Of a DNA stretch of 64,000 nt, positions 25,680-34,860 are shown in pieces. Positions within the stretch are counted from its first letter, which is position 1; every line of letters begins with the position of its first letter. Under the pieces are notes generated by a model that did not search any database, was not told the origin of the DNA, and worked only from the letters and a program-made list of their open reading frames with translations. Made by a program: the position numbers and the translations under genes. This DNA is from Lutacidiplasma sp049802875 (lineage in GTDB: Archaea; Thermoplasmatota; Thermoplasmata; Lutacidiplasmatales; UBA184), in assembly GCA_049802875.1 (NCBI GenBank), contig JBARNH010000005.1:17080-81079 (forward strand), given 5' to 3'.

Positions 25680-26327
25680 GTGAGTGCGATGGACAGCGGC
25701 TCGCTCGAGGGGACGCGCGGACGAATCCTTGAGGAATTGGCGACCGCTCCCCGGACGGCACGCGACCTCGCGAAGAAGCTCGGTATCCAAGAGAGCGCTG
25801 CCCGCGGGCATCTCGACCGGATGGAAGAGAAGGGACTGGTGCTCCCGTCCTTCCGTCGCGAAGGGGTGGGCCGGCCGCGGAAACGGTACGTCCTGACCGG
25901 ACAGGGTCAAGACCTGTTCCCGAAGAAGTACGACCTGATCCTCGACGCGATCGTCGACGAGCTGCTCGCTCGCGAGGGCGAGGGATTCGTCAGCGCGCTG
26001 TTCGCCGAATCCGCACGCCGCATGGCGGGCGCGATCGTGAAGGAGATACCGAAGGGAGGGACGACCGACGAGAAAGCCCACCGCCTGGTCATCGCCTTGA
26101 ACGACCTTGGGTTCCGTTGCACCGTCGAGAAAACCCCCGAAGGCCACCTCCGGGTGGTCCGCACGAACTGCATCTTCCGCCACAGCGCACTCGCGCACCC
26201 GTACCTGCTGTGCGACGTGTTCGACAAGAACCTCACCGAAGCGCTGCTCGGAGAGGTCGGGGTCGACCTCGAGGACTCGATCGGACGCGGAGGGATGCGA
26301 TGTTCGCATCTGATCCAGCTCCGGTAG
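25680..26327 (+). CDS. SufR-like winged-helix transcriptional regulator with cysteine cluster
   Basis: 215 residues. The N-terminal winged helix-turn-helix (about 1-70: ILEELATAPRTARDLAKKLGIQESAARGHLDRMEEKGLV) resembles ArsR/SufR DNA-binding domains. The C-terminal part has three spaced cysteines (TNCIFRHSAL, YLLCDVFDKNL, GMRCSHLI) as in SufR-type Fe-S sensors, which repress suf genes when a cluster is bound. GTG 25680 is preferred over ATG 25689 because GGGAGGG lies 9 nt upstream. Divergent from sufC; overlaps the start of cysM by 28 nt, linking cluster status and cysteine synthesis. Confidence 0.85.
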   Translation: MSAMDSGSLEGTRGRILEELATAPRTARDLAKKLGIQESAARGHLDRMEEKGLVLPSFRREGVGRPRKRYVLTGQGQDLFPKKYDLILDAIVDELLAREGEGFVSALFAESARRMAGAIVKEIPKGGTTDEKAHRLVIALNDLGFRCTVEKTPEGHLRVVRTNCIFRHSALAHPYLLCDVFDKNLTEALLGEVGVDLEDSIGRGGMRCSHLIQLR

Positions 26328-27268
26328 TCCGGGCCGGGACCCCTGCTCGAGATCGTTCAGGGGATCCGGCGCTCCTCGACCCGCTGCTGCGGGCGATCGG
26401 CGGTACACCGCTACTTCCGCTCGCTCGACTCCCCGAGGTCGCCGCAGGCCGATTCGAGCTGTGGGCCAAAGCCGAATTCCTCAATCCGAGCGGATCCGTC
26501 AAGGATCGAGCGGCGCTCGAGATCGTCCGGTCGGGCCTCGCGGACGGACTCCTCGGCGGGTCCCGGACCTTGCTCGACGCCTCCAGCGGCAACACCGCGG
26601 TCGCTTACGCGATGCTCGGTGCCCGACTCGGCTTCGTCGTGGAACTCTGCCTGCCCCGGAACGCCAACCCGGAGCGCGTCGCTCGCGTCCGGAGCTTCGG
26701 CGCGCGGGTCGTATTCACCGATCCGGGCGAAGGGACCGACGGCGCCCAACGGGAGGCGCGTCGACGAGCGGAAGAAGACCCGACTCGGTACTGGTATCCC
26801 GATCAGTACAACCACCCGGCCAACCCCCTCGCTCATTATCGACATACGGGCCCCGAGATATGGGACGGGACATCGGGCCGTATCACCGACTTCGTCGCCG
26901 GGGTCGGGACCGGCGGCACCATCTCCGGGACGGGGCGGTTCCTGAAGGAGCAACGGGCGACGATCCGGGTCGTGGGCGTGGAGCCCGCCGGTCCGATCCA
27001 CGGCATCGAGGGTCTGAAGCATCTTCCGTCGGCGCTCCGTCCGACGACGTACGACGAACGCGTGGTGGATGCCACGCTCCGCGTCGATACGGAGGCGGCC
27101 GAGGAGATGCAGCGACGCCTCGCCCGGGAGGAAGGGCTCTCGGTGGGAGTCTCTTCGGGCGCTGCGGTCGTCGCCGCGCTTCAGGTCGGTCGGGAACGCC
27201 CCGGCGCCGTCGTAGTGACCCTTCTGCCGGACGGCGGCCACCGACCGACCGCCGAGGAGACGCGATGA
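26300..27268 (+). CDS. cysM: Cysteine synthase, CysM-like (PLP-dependent)
   Basis: PLP fold-type II enzyme that joins sulfide or carrier-bound sulfur to an activated serine. 322 residues. The Schiff-base lysine is in NPSGSVKDRAA, the SSGNTAVAYA loop binds the carboxylate, GVGTGGTISGTG binds PLP phosphate, and VGVSSGAAVVAAL is the pyridine-side serine region. Its neighbours are a JAMM protease and a CysO-like carrier. This matches the Mycobacterium CysM-CysO-Mec pathway, in which CysM uses O-phosphoserine and thiocarboxylated CysO. ATG 26300 overlaps the regulator gene. Confidence 0.88.
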   Translation: MFASDPAPVVRAGTPARDRSGDPALLDPLLRAIGGTPLLPLARLPEVAAGRFELWAKAEFLNPSGSVKDRAALEIVRSGLADGLLGGSRTLLDASSGNTAVAYAMLGARLGFVVELCLPRNANPERVARVRSFGARVVFTDPGEGTDGAQREARRRAEEDPTRYWYPDQYNHPANPLAHYRHTGPEIWDGTSGRITDFVAGVGTGGTISGTGRFLKEQRATIRVVGVEPAGPIHGIEGLKHLPSALRPTTYDERVVDATLRVDTEAAEEMQRRLAREEGLSVGVSSGAAVVAALQVGRERPGAVVVTLLPDGGHRPTAEETR

Positions 27269-27753
27269 GGTCGGTCCGCATCCCGGAATCGCTGGTCGAC
27301 GAGATGCGCCGGCACGCCCGCGAGACATACCCGGACGAGTGTTGCGGGTTTCTGGTCGCACTGGCTGAGCCTCCCTCCGCGACCGGCCCGCGGTCGATCG
27401 TTTCCGTCCGGCGGACCGCGAATGACTTCGAGGGAGAGCGCCGCCGTCGATTCGTCATTCGCCCCCAGGAGCTGCGGGCGGCCGAGCGTTCCGTGGAGAG
27501 CACCTCCCGACTGATCGGAGGGTTCTACCACTCCCACCCGGACCACCCGGCGCGGCCTTCCGCCTTCGACCAGGAGCATGCATGGCCGTGGTACACCTAC
27601 CTCGTGATCTCCGTCACCGCGACGAGCGTGCCCGCGGTGGGAGCGTTCGAACTCGACCCGGAGTCGGGGGAGTTCCGGGAGGTTCCTTTGGAAGTCGGCC
27701 GCGGCGATGACGCCGAGGTAAGCGAGAGCCTAAGAGCGCCCGGGGGACGGTGA
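27265..27753 (+). CDS. Mec-like JAMM metalloprotease
   Basis: Zinc metalloprotease of the JAB1/MPN/Mov34 (M67) family, 162 residues. All JAMM residues are visible: Glu25 in YPDECCGFL, the HxH of GGFYHSHPDHPARPSAFD, and the Asp ten residues after the second His. In Mycobacterium, Mec cuts cysteine off CysO-cysteine. Here it overlaps cysM by 4 nt (ATGA) and is followed almost without gap by the CysO-fusion gene, so the same role is likely. It might also process the fusion protein after its internal Gly-Gly (inference). Confidence 0.88.
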   Translation: MRSVRIPESLVDEMRRHARETYPDECCGFLVALAEPPSATGPRSIVSVRRTANDFEGERRRRFVIRPQELRAAERSVESTSRLIGGFYHSHPDHPARPSAFDQEHAWPWYTYLVISVTATSVPAVGAFELDPESGEFREVPLEVGRGDDAEVSESLRAPGGR

Positions 27754-27758
27754 GGCCG

Positions 27759-29240
27759 ATGCCGACCGGGACCGTGAAGATCCCCACTCCCTTGCGTCCG
27801 CTCGCGGGAGGGCTCGCCGAAGTCGCCTCCGAGGGCGCCACGGTCGGGGCGATGGTCCACGGAGTGACAGAGACCTATCCTGCGCTCCAGAAGCATCTGT
27901 TCACCGCGGAGGGAAAATTGCGGAACTTCGTCAGCGTTTACCTCAACGACGAGGACGTCCGCTACCTCCAGCGGGACGCGACCCCGGTAAAGAACGGCGA
28001 CGTGGTTTCGATCGTGCCGGCGATCGCGGGTGGCTCTCCCTCTCGCGCCCAGACCACCGGCGGACCGCTCCCGGTCCTCCCGAACGCCGCGCCGGACTCG
28101 CTCGACCGAGACCAGCTCCGACGATATAGCCGTCATCTGCTCCTTCCCGAGGTCGGGGTCGCGGGCCAGAAGAAACTCCGCGGGTCGAAGGTACTGTTGG
28201 TCGGAGCCGGAGGGCTCGGAGCTCCGACCGCACTCTACCTCGCCGCGGCGGGGGTAGGGGAGATCGGGCTCGTCGATTTCGATGAGATCGAACTCTCCAA
28301 TCTGCAGCGACAGGTGCTCTACACGACCCACGACCTGGGTCGGCCCAAGCTCGACGCGGCGAAGGACCGGCTCGAAGCGTTGAACCCGGACGTCCGGGTG
28401 GTACCGATCGCTCAGCGATTGACCGCGGCCACGGCGCTCGACGTGCTACAGCCGTACGACGTGATCGTGGACGGGACCGACAACTTCCCGACGCGCTACC
28501 TCGTGAACGACGCGTGCGTTCTGCTGGGAAAGCCGAACGTCTATGGCTCGATCTACCGGTTCGAGGGGCAGGCGAGCGTCTTTGACGCGAAGCGAGGACC
28601 CTGCTACCGCTGCCTTTACTCGGAGCCACCGCCCCCGGAGCTCGCTCCGTCCTGCGCCGAGGCGGGGGTTCTCGGGGTCCTGCCGGGGCTGATCGGCCTG
28701 GTGCAGGCGACGGAGACCCTGAAGCTCCTCCTCGGGGTCGGGGAACCGCTGATCGGCCGCCTGATGCTGTACGACGCGCTCGCGATGCGCGTCCGGGAAG
28801 TGAAGCTCCGGAAGAATCCGACGTGCGTGATCTGCTCGCCCGCCGCGACGCAAAAGGGGCTCATCGACTACGCGGCGTTCTGCGGGGTGCTCGCCCCCGC
28901 GGACGGAACCGCCGATTCCACGCTGCCCGAGATCTCCCCGGAAGCGCTCCGCGACGAACTGGCCGGCCCGGACCCGCCGATGCTCGTCGACGTTCGAGAG
29001 CCGAACGAATGGGAGATCGTCCACCTTCCCGAAGCCCACCTGATCCCACGGGCGCAGCTTCCGGACCGGCTCAACGAGCTCACGAGCGCGCGTCGCCTGG
29101 TCGTCTACTGCCGCACGGGGGGTCGCTCATCGCAGGCGACCCGCCTCCTGCTCGACCTCGGGTTCTCGAACGTTCGGAATCTGACCGGCGGGATCACCGC
29201 GTGGGCTCAGAAGGTCGACCCGAGTCTCCCCACCTACTGA
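27759..29240 (+). CDS. CysO-like sulfur carrier fused to MoeZ-type E1 and rhodanese
   Basis: 493 residues in three domains. (1) Residues 1-92: a ubiquitin-like sulfur carrier very like mycobacterial CysO (VKIPTPLRP, VYLNDEDVRY, ending VPAIAGG at 86-92). (2) About 117-365: a MoeB/ThiF adenylating domain with VGAGGLGAP, DFDEIELSNLQRQ, the catalytic Cys299 in PSCAEAGVLG and zinc pairs CYRC and CVIC. (3) About 385-493: rhodanese with the active-site loop CRTGGRSS (Cys451). The carrier's Gly-Gly is internal, followed by a flexible linker with a second GG at 101-102. GTG 27750 is an alternative start overlapping the protease gene. Confidence 0.9.
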   Translation: MPTGTVKIPTPLRPLAGGLAEVASEGATVGAMVHGVTETYPALQKHLFTAEGKLRNFVSVYLNDEDVRYLQRDATPVKNGDVVSIVPAIAGGSPSRAQTTGGPLPVLPNAAPDSLDRDQLRRYSRHLLLPEVGVAGQKKLRGSKVLLVGAGGLGAPTALYLAAAGVGEIGLVDFDEIELSNLQRQVLYTTHDLGRPKLDAAKDRLEALNPDVRVVPIAQRLTAATALDVLQPYDVIVDGTDNFPTRYLVNDACVLLGKPNVYGSIYRFEGQASVFDAKRGPCYRCLYSEPPPPELAPSCAEAGVLGVLPGLIGLVQATETLKLLLGVGEPLIGRLMLYDALAMRVREVKLRKNPTCVICSPAATQKGLIDYAAFCGVLAPADGTADSTLPEISPEALRDELAGPDPPMLVDVREPNEWEIVHLPEAHLIPRAQLPDRLNELTSARRLVVYCRTGGRSSQATRLLLDLGFSNVRNLTGGITAWAQKVDPSLPTY

Positions 29241-29271
29241 CGGGGGGCTCCGGGCCGCCGCAACGACCCGC

Positions 29272-29787
29272 CTACGACCCTCCGGCGTCGACGGTCAGCT
29301 CCGCCGCGTATGACCGGGCCCGGCGAGATAGCTCGCGCGCGAACGCCACGGGGTCCCGGGGCGAGATGAAGAGCGGAACTCCCTCCGCCGTGATCAGCAG
29401 CCCCGTCGGGTCGGTATAGACGGCGTCGAAGCTTCCGATGAACGGGCTCCACATCCGACCTCGATAGCCCCAGGAGCCGAAGAATCCGGTGGGGGAGAGG
29501 TCGCGGAGCCGCATGTACTCGATCTTCCGGACCTGCGCCAACGTGAGGCGCCGCCCACCCAGGATACGCCGGGCGTGAAGGTACCGGTGGTCCATGGAGT
29601 AATAGGTCGAAAAGTAGCGGAAGAGCAGGAACAGCGTCCCCAGGATGAGGAGGTAGATCAGGTCCGGGTTCGAGTCGTACGAGCTGCGGAGCACGACGAA
29701 GTACAGCAGCAGGATCACGACGGCGTACGCCCCGACCGTGGCGACCGAGATCGAAGCGTAGGCTCGGAATCGTCCCGACGCATCCAA
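29272..29787 (-). CDS. Membrane protein with two N-terminal helices and a PH-like domain
   Basis: 171 residues. Two adjacent hydrophobic helices (about 10-33 and 43-63) form a hairpin that leaves the C-terminal part in the cytoplasm. That part (HRYLHARRILGGRRLTLAQVRKIEYMRL...GLLITAEGVPLFISPRDPVAFARELSRRA) resembles bacterial PH-domain proteins. It is on the same strand as, and downstream of, ABCE1 with a 34-bp gap. Function unknown. Confidence 0.65.
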   Translation of the reverse strand: MDASGRFRAYASISVATVGAYAVVILLLYFVVLRSSYDSNPDLIYLLILGTLFLLFRYFSTYYSMDHRYLHARRILGGRRLTLAQVRKIEYMRLRDLSPTGFFGSWGYRGRMWSPFIGSFDAVYTDPTGLLITAEGVPLFISPRDPVAFARELSRRARSYAAELTVDAGGS

Positions 29788-29821
29788 CGCCGGCGGGTGG
29801 GGCGGCGTCGCCTCGGGGCCG

Positions 29822-31600
29822 TCACTCGGGGGCGTCGTAGTAGTACTCCTTGCGGGCGCGCTGCTCCCGGTCGAGGACCGACCCCTCGCGGTTGATCCGA
29901 GGACGGAGCGTCTCCGGGTCCCGGCGGAAGGTGATGCTGACTCCCTCGAGGAGACGGTTCATTCCCTCGCGCATCGCGAACGGACCGTCCCCCCGACCGC
30001 TCGACCCACCGGGCGCCGCCGGCCCAAAGACCATCAGCTCGTCGCTCGCGAGGTCGAGGAAGTAGACATCGTGGTCGACGACTAGGGCGCTGACCGCCTG
30101 GCGCTCGACCTGACGACGAATGAGACGTGCCATCGACATCCGCTCGTCCGCGTCGAGGTACGCCGACGGCTCGTCGAGAAGGTACAGGGTCGCCGGGCGG
30201 GCGAGGGCGAGGGCGACGGCCGCTCGCTGCAATTCGCCCCCGGAGAGGTCGGTGAGCGCGACGTCCTGGATCTCCTCCAAGTGAAGTCCGGGGACGAGCT
30301 CGCGGTCGAACAACTTCGCATCGAACGTCGGGTCGCTCGCGAGGGCGAGCGCACGCTCTCGCAGGCTGGCCGATTGGGTCGCCTTCAGGTACTGCGGTTT
30401 GTAGCTCACGGTGACCCCCGGCGGCGGGGTCCCACGCGTCGGCGGCTCTACGCCCGCGAGCATGCGCACGAAGGTCGTTTTCCCGGTGGCATTCGGCCCG
30501 ACGATCCCGACCGTCTGTCCCCGAGCGAGCGCCCCGGCTCCGACCGAGAGGTGGAATTCGGGATACTCTTTCTCGAGAGCGGGGAATTGGACGAGGACGT
30601 TCGCGCGGGCGGCCGGCTTGGGAGGGTGAGCGACGAACCGGACGGGCTCCGTACGGAAGCGAACGTTCTCGTCCTTGAGGTATCCGGTCAGATAGGTGTT
30701 GATCGCGGAGCGCATCGGGAGCGGATGGCTGATCACTCCAAAGGCGGCGGGCTCGCCGTAGATCAGATGCGCCTGGTCGGCGAGATAGTCCAACAGCGCG
30801 AGGTCATGCTCGACGACCAGGACGCTCTTCGTTTCGCCGAGTCGACGGAGGATCTTCGCCACCTCGAGCCGGTGCACGATGTCGAGGTAACTGGATGGTT
30901 CGTCGATCAGGTATAGGTCGGCGTCGGTGGCGAGCGTCCGCGCGATCGACACGAGCTGGAGCTCGCCGCCCGACAGCTCGCTGAGTCGCCGGTCCGCGCG
31001 GTGGCCGAGGCCGACCGCTTCGAGCGTCGACCGCCCGGGGCCGCCCCCCGCCACAACGTACTCGCTCGCGGTGAACGGCTCGTCGGCGATCCGGTCGACG
31101 TATTGGGGCTTGACGACCGAGCGGAGTTCGCCCGAGGCGACCCGCTCGAAGTGCGCACGGAGCGCGGTCCCCCGGTAATGTTCGAGCACTTTCGTCCAGT
31201 CGCCGGGAGTCTCGTACTCTCCGAGGTTCGGCACCTCTTGTCCGGAGAGGAGGCGAAGCGCGGTCGTCTTGCCGGTCCCGTTCGGTCCCAGGAGACCGGT
31301 GATCCCTCGCGCGGGTGGGATCGGCATCCGGTACATCCGGAAGCCGTTGTATCCGTACCGGTGGACGATCTCGGTTGGGTCGGCCTCGGGGGTGTTGAGG
31401 ATCTTGATCGCATCGAACGGGCACTTGTGCACGCAGATGCCGCAGCCGATGCAGAGCGTCTCGGAAATGATCGGTTTGCCCGTCGGCCCCTCGACGATGC
31501 ACTCCTGCCCCATGCGCACCGGCGGGCAGTACGCCTGGCACTCCCACTGGCACTCCTTCGGGTGGCACCGGTCGTTCAGCAGGATCGCGATGCGCGCCAC
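29822..31600 (-). CDS. Ribosome recycling ATPase ABCE1/Rli1
   Basis: Splits ribosomes after termination and is essential in archaea. 592 residues. The N-terminal Fe-S domain has two clusters (CHPKECQWECQAYCP and CIGCGICVHKCPFDAI). Two ABC domains follow: Walker A GPNGTGKTTALRLL and GPNATGKTTFVRML, signatures LSGGELQLVSIAR and LSGGELQRAAVALA, Walker B LYLIDEPSSYLD and LYLLDEPSAYLD. The hinge YYYD is in the C-terminus. Start GTG 31600 is 2 nt after the stop of the exporter ATPase gene, so it is probably the distal gene of that operon. It depends on Fe-S assembly by the nearby Suf system. Confidence 0.96.
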   Translation of the reverse strand: MARIAILLNDRCHPKECQWECQAYCPPVRMGQECIVEGPTGKPIISETLCIGCGICVHKCPFDAIKILNTPEADPTEIVHRYGYNGFRMYRMPIPPARGITGLLGPNGTGKTTALRLLSGQEVPNLGEYETPGDWTKVLEHYRGTALRAHFERVASGELRSVVKPQYVDRIADEPFTASEYVVAGGGPGRSTLEAVGLGHRADRRLSELSGGELQLVSIARTLATDADLYLIDEPSSYLDIVHRLEVAKILRRLGETKSVLVVEHDLALLDYLADQAHLIYGEPAAFGVISHPLPMRSAINTYLTGYLKDENVRFRTEPVRFVAHPPKPAARANVLVQFPALEKEYPEFHLSVGAGALARGQTVGIVGPNATGKTTFVRMLAGVEPPTRGTPPPGVTVSYKPQYLKATQSASLRERALALASDPTFDAKLFDRELVPGLHLEEIQDVALTDLSGGELQRAAVALALARPATLYLLDEPSAYLDADERMSMARLIRRQVERQAVSALVVDHDVYFLDLASDELMVFGPAAPGGSSGRGDGPFAMREGMNRLLEGVSITFRRDPETLRPRINREGSVLDREQRARKEYYYDAPE

Positions 31601-31602
31601 GC

Positions 31603-32307
31603 CTAGGCCCCCCGGACGTCGTGGGAGATCCGGCCGTCGCTCATGGTGAGGTGCCGTTGCGCGCGGCGGGCCACGTCGGGGTTGTGGGTGACAACGACGA
31701 GGGTCGCCTCCCGGTCGGCCCGCACCCGCTCGAGTAGGTCGAGGATCGCGGTGGCGTTCGTGGTATCGAGCTCGCCGGTCGGTTCATCGGCGAGCAGGAG
31801 CCCCGGCCGGTTCGCGAGCGCTCGGGCGACGGCGACGCGCTGCTCCTCGCCGCCCGACAACTGGTGAGGGAAGGCCCGTTCCTTTCCCCCGAGTCCCACC
31901 TCTCCCAGCAGCTCGGACGCGCGGCGTGTCCGCTCCGCACGAGGCAGGCGCAGCGCGCGCATGGGTAGCTCGACGTTCTCCCGAGCGGTCAAGGTCGGCA
32001 GCAGGTAGAAGCGCTGAAAGATGAACCCGACACCCTCGAGGCGGAGCCGCGCCCGCTCGCGATCGGGGCGGCTGCCGACCGGTTGATCGTCCCAACGGAC
32101 CTCTCCGGCGGTCGCCGAATCCAGGAGGCCCAAGAGGTTCAACAGAGTGGTCTTCCCGCACCCGCTGGGTCCTTCGACCGAGACGAACTCGCCCGGGGCG
32201 ATTCGGAGGTTGACCTCCCGAAGGGCGGGCACCACCTCGGGCCCGCCGAGACGATACGTTCGTCCGACCCCCGCAAGTTCGATCGCCGGCGGATGGACGG
32301 CCGTCAT
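31603..32307 (-). CDS. ABC transporter ATP-binding protein (LolD/MacB-like)
   Basis: 234-residue ATPase of a MacB/LolCDE-type (FtsX-permease) system. Walker A GPSGCGKTTLLNLLGLLD, LolD-type FIFQRFYLLPTLTARENVELP, signature LSGGEEQRVAVARAL, Walker B LLLADEPTGELD and His in VVTHNPD. It overlaps the preceding permease gene by 4 nt. The transporters extrude or mechanically transduce rather than import; the substrate is unknown. Confidence 0.93.
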   Translation of the reverse strand: MTAVHPPAIELAGVGRTYRLGGPEVVPALREVNLRIAPGEFVSVEGPSGCGKTTLLNLLGLLDSATAGEVRWDDQPVGSRPDRERARLRLEGVGFIFQRFYLLPTLTARENVELPMRALRLPRAERTRRASELLGEVGLGGKERAFPHQLSGGEEQRVAVARALANRPGLLLADEPTGELDTTNATAILDLLERVRADREATLVVVTHNPDVARRAQRHLTMSDGRISHDVRGA

Positions 32308-33551
32308 CGGAGCGCCTCGGTGATCTCGATCCGGAGCGCGGACCGGGTCGCGACGGCGCTCGCGAGGAGGGAGAGGAGGAGCACGCCCACGGCGATCGCG
32401 GCGAGCGTCCCTGGGTCGAATACGGCCAATCGCGCCGCTTCCTGCACGGTGGCCGATCCCCAGGTCGCGAGGGCCTCGACGATGAGGTATCCCCCGAGGA
32501 GCCCCACGGCAGATCCGAGCAGCGCCAGCACGAGTCCGTCGGTGACGATCTCGCGGGCGATCCATCGCCCGGGCAGACCGAGGGCCCGGCGGATCCCGAT
32601 CGCGCGTCGGTCCGATTCTACTCGACGGACGAGGACGAGCGCGAGGAAGAGCAGACCGACCGTAAGGCCGACCGACGAGAGCGCCAAGTAGAAGCCCGTG
32701 AGCACTCCGCTGGCCGACTGGAGCTGTTGCGCTTCCTGGTCGAGCGAGCTCACCTCGTAGTACGGGACCATCGCCTGGATCTCGGTCCTCACGAGGTCGA
32801 GGGTCGTCGGGTCCGACGCCGCGGAACCGACGACCGACACTTCGACCGTGTCGGCCGCATCGGGAGCGGTCGTGCCGACTCCGCCGGCAAATCCGCTCAT
32901 CACCTGGAGGTCCGAGAGCGGAAGAACGATCGCGAACGCTCCCGTCGGACCCAGCTCCGTGGGCGGAACTCCGAACGTGCCGGTCACGTTGTACGCGACC
33001 GCCTGACTCCGGTTGTCCGCGAGGCTCAGCCACAACGTCGAACCCTTGCCGATCCCGTTCGACTGGGCGAGCGGCGAGGAGACGAGCACGTCGTACGCCG
33101 CGGGACCTGCGTAGGAACCGTTGTCAAAGTGAACCAGGTCGGTAGGATCTCCTAGGGGTAACGGGTTCGGGAAGAGGTCGCTCTCGGCCGGCCCGAGCGT
33201 CGGAATGAACTGGTCGGGAATCACCCCTTCGGCCAAGACCGGTGTCGCCCCTCCACCGGGAGGGTAGGCATTGATGCTGACGCTCAGGACCGGGGAGGCG
33301 GCCGCCACCGACGCAATCCCGAGGATCCGACCAGTGAGATTGTGTGCGTGCGTGATCCCGTGAATTCCGGCGGCACTCACCACGATCTGGTAACCGGCGT
33401 TCTGTAGGTCGGCGAGCTCGTGCGCGGAGACACCCCCGCCGACGCTCACGAGTACCACCGGCAGGGCTACCGCGGTGCCGATCGCCGCGATGGCGAGGAT
33501 CTGCTGGAGTCGGAGGTGGCGAAGGCTCGCGCCGAACCCGAACCGCATCAT
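32304..33551 (-). CDS. FtsX/MacB-like ABC permease, first
   Basis: 415 residues with the MacB/FtsX topology: one N-terminal helix (about 15-37), a large external domain rich in possible N-glycosylation sites, and three C-terminal helices. The DRRAIGIRRALGLPG coupling motif lies between helices 2 and 3, as in the family. Start at ATG 33551 (or the adjacent ATG 33548), overlapping the stop of the second permease gene. Likely forms a heterodimer with that protein, powered by the downstream ATPase. Confidence 0.87.
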   Translation of the reverse strand: MMRFGFGASLRHLRLQQILAIAAIGTAVALPVVLVSVGGGVSAHELADLQNAGYQIVVSAAGIHGITHAHNLTGRILGIASVAAASPVLSVSINAYPPGGGATPVLAEGVIPDQFIPTLGPAESDLFPNPLPLGDPTDLVHFDNGSYAGPAAYDVLVSSPLAQSNGIGKGSTLWLSLADNRSQAVAYNVTGTFGVPPTELGPTGAFAIVLPLSDLQVMSGFAGGVGTTAPDAADTVEVSVVGSAASDPTTLDLVRTEIQAMVPYYEVSSLDQEAQQLQSASGVLTGFYLALSSVGLTVGLLFLALVLVRRVESDRRAIGIRRALGLPGRWIAREIVTDGLVLALLGSAVGLLGGYLIVEALATWGSATVQEAARLAVFDPGTLAAIAVGVLLLSLLASAVATRSALRIEITEALR

Positions 33552-34843
33552 GGGGCGCGGAGCTCCTCCGCAACGGGTAGGCTCATCGCGCGGGCCGCCG
33601 GCAGGATCGCCGCGACGAGGCCGATGAGGAGGACGAGCGCGATCCCGAACCCGAGCACCTCGGCGTCGAACGAGACGAAGGAGAACCCGGCCGGGAGCCC
33701 GCCGATCAAATGGAGCAGGAACCGGTTCAACTCCCACGCGGCGGCATAGGCGATCGGAAAGCCCACGGCAAGGCCCGCGACGGAGAGGAGAAGCCCCTCC
33801 TCCGCGACCAGGGCGCCGACCCGAGCGCGCGAGAAGCCGACGGCCCGGAGCAATGCAATCTCACGGCTCCGGTCGTCCACCGACATTTGGAGCACGGTCG
33901 TCGCGAACAGCGCCGCCACGATGACTCCGATCGCCCCGATCAGGATCCCGAACGTACGGTAGACGTTGACCACCTGCTGGATCGCTCCGAGTACCTCCGC
34001 GAGCGTGATCACCGTGAGAGAGGGGAACACCGTTTCGATCCGAGTCTGGTCCGCCGACGCCGTGGTGGGGTCGACGAGATGGATGAGGAGTAAGGACGTG
34101 TAGTCGGTGGACGGGGTAGCCCCGCCGACGATCGCCTGGAGTTCGGAGAGGTAGAGAAACGCGAGCTGGGCGGAGGGGATCAACCAAAACGGACCGGAGA
34201 TGCCGACCACCCGGAACGCCGTCGAGTTCGCGTACCACGCCGGCAGCGCGGACGCGCTCGGCGCCTGGGCTGGGTTGACCCAAACAAGGTCACCGACCCC
34301 GACGCCCAGTGCCCCGGCGAGTCCCTGGTCGAGCACGATCTCGTGGGTGAACGGCCCGCGGTAACTGCCGTTCGCGTAGTGAGGGTCGCCGGCGAAGGTG
34401 AACCCGGTCCCATTGTACAGCTCGGGAGTCTCGATCCCCGTATTGTCGGACGGGATCCAGCCGACCGACCCGGCGCCGGTGGGGGTCCAGTCGCTCGGAA
34501 CGCGGCTAGCGTTGGCCGCGGCGTAGAGGGACGCGTTGCCGAAGACCAGCTCGCTGATCAACCACGGGCTGGCCACCGCCACGTTCGAGTCCGCCGCCGG
34601 GATCTCGCTCGACAGGTTGTGGGCGTGGGAGATCGGGGGCACGCTCCCGGTCGTGATGGTCGTGTTGGCGCTGGCCGCGATCAAGTCGACGCCGCTTGCG
34701 GTCGCGAGCTCGGTGGAACTCGTCTGAACTCCCGCGGAGATCGCGAGAAGCAAGACGACGAGCCCGACCGCGAGCCCGACGCCGAGCGACGTGAGGGCAG
34801 AGCGGCCCGGACGACGACGGATCGCGTCCAGCGCGTAGCGCAC
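33548..34843 (-). CDS. FtsX/MacB-like ABC permease, second
   Basis: 431 residues. An N-terminal helix (about 17-40), a roughly 230-residue extracellular domain with many N-x-S/T sequons, then three C-terminal helices with the coupling motif DDRSREIALLRAVGFSRARVG. Its external domain shares a segment (ISHAHNLSSEI) with the first permease (GITHAHNLTGRI), which supports an ancient duplication. Start GTG 34843 is 17 nt downstream of mptA, so the exporter may be transcribed from the mptA promoter. Confidence 0.87.
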   Translation of the reverse strand: MRYALDAIRRRPGRSALTSLGVGLAVGLVVLLLAISAGVQTSSTELATASGVDLIAASANTTITTGSVPPISHAHNLSSEIPAADSNVAVASPWLISELVFGNASLYAAANASRVPSDWTPTGAGSVGWIPSDNTGIETPELYNGTGFTFAGDPHYANGSYRGPFTHEIVLDQGLAGALGVGVGDLVWVNPAQAPSASALPAWYANSTAFRVVGISGPFWLIPSAQLAFLYLSELQAIVGGATPSTDYTSLLLIHLVDPTTASADQTRIETVFPSLTVITLAEVLGAIQQVVNVYRTFGILIGAIGVIVAALFATTVLQMSVDDRSREIALLRAVGFSRARVGALVAEEGLLLSVAGLAVGFPIAYAAAWELNRFLLHLIGGLPAGFSFVSFDAEVLGFGIALVLLIGLVAAILPAARAMSLPVAEELRAP

Positions 34844-34860
34844 GGCCCCTCCCGACTCCT

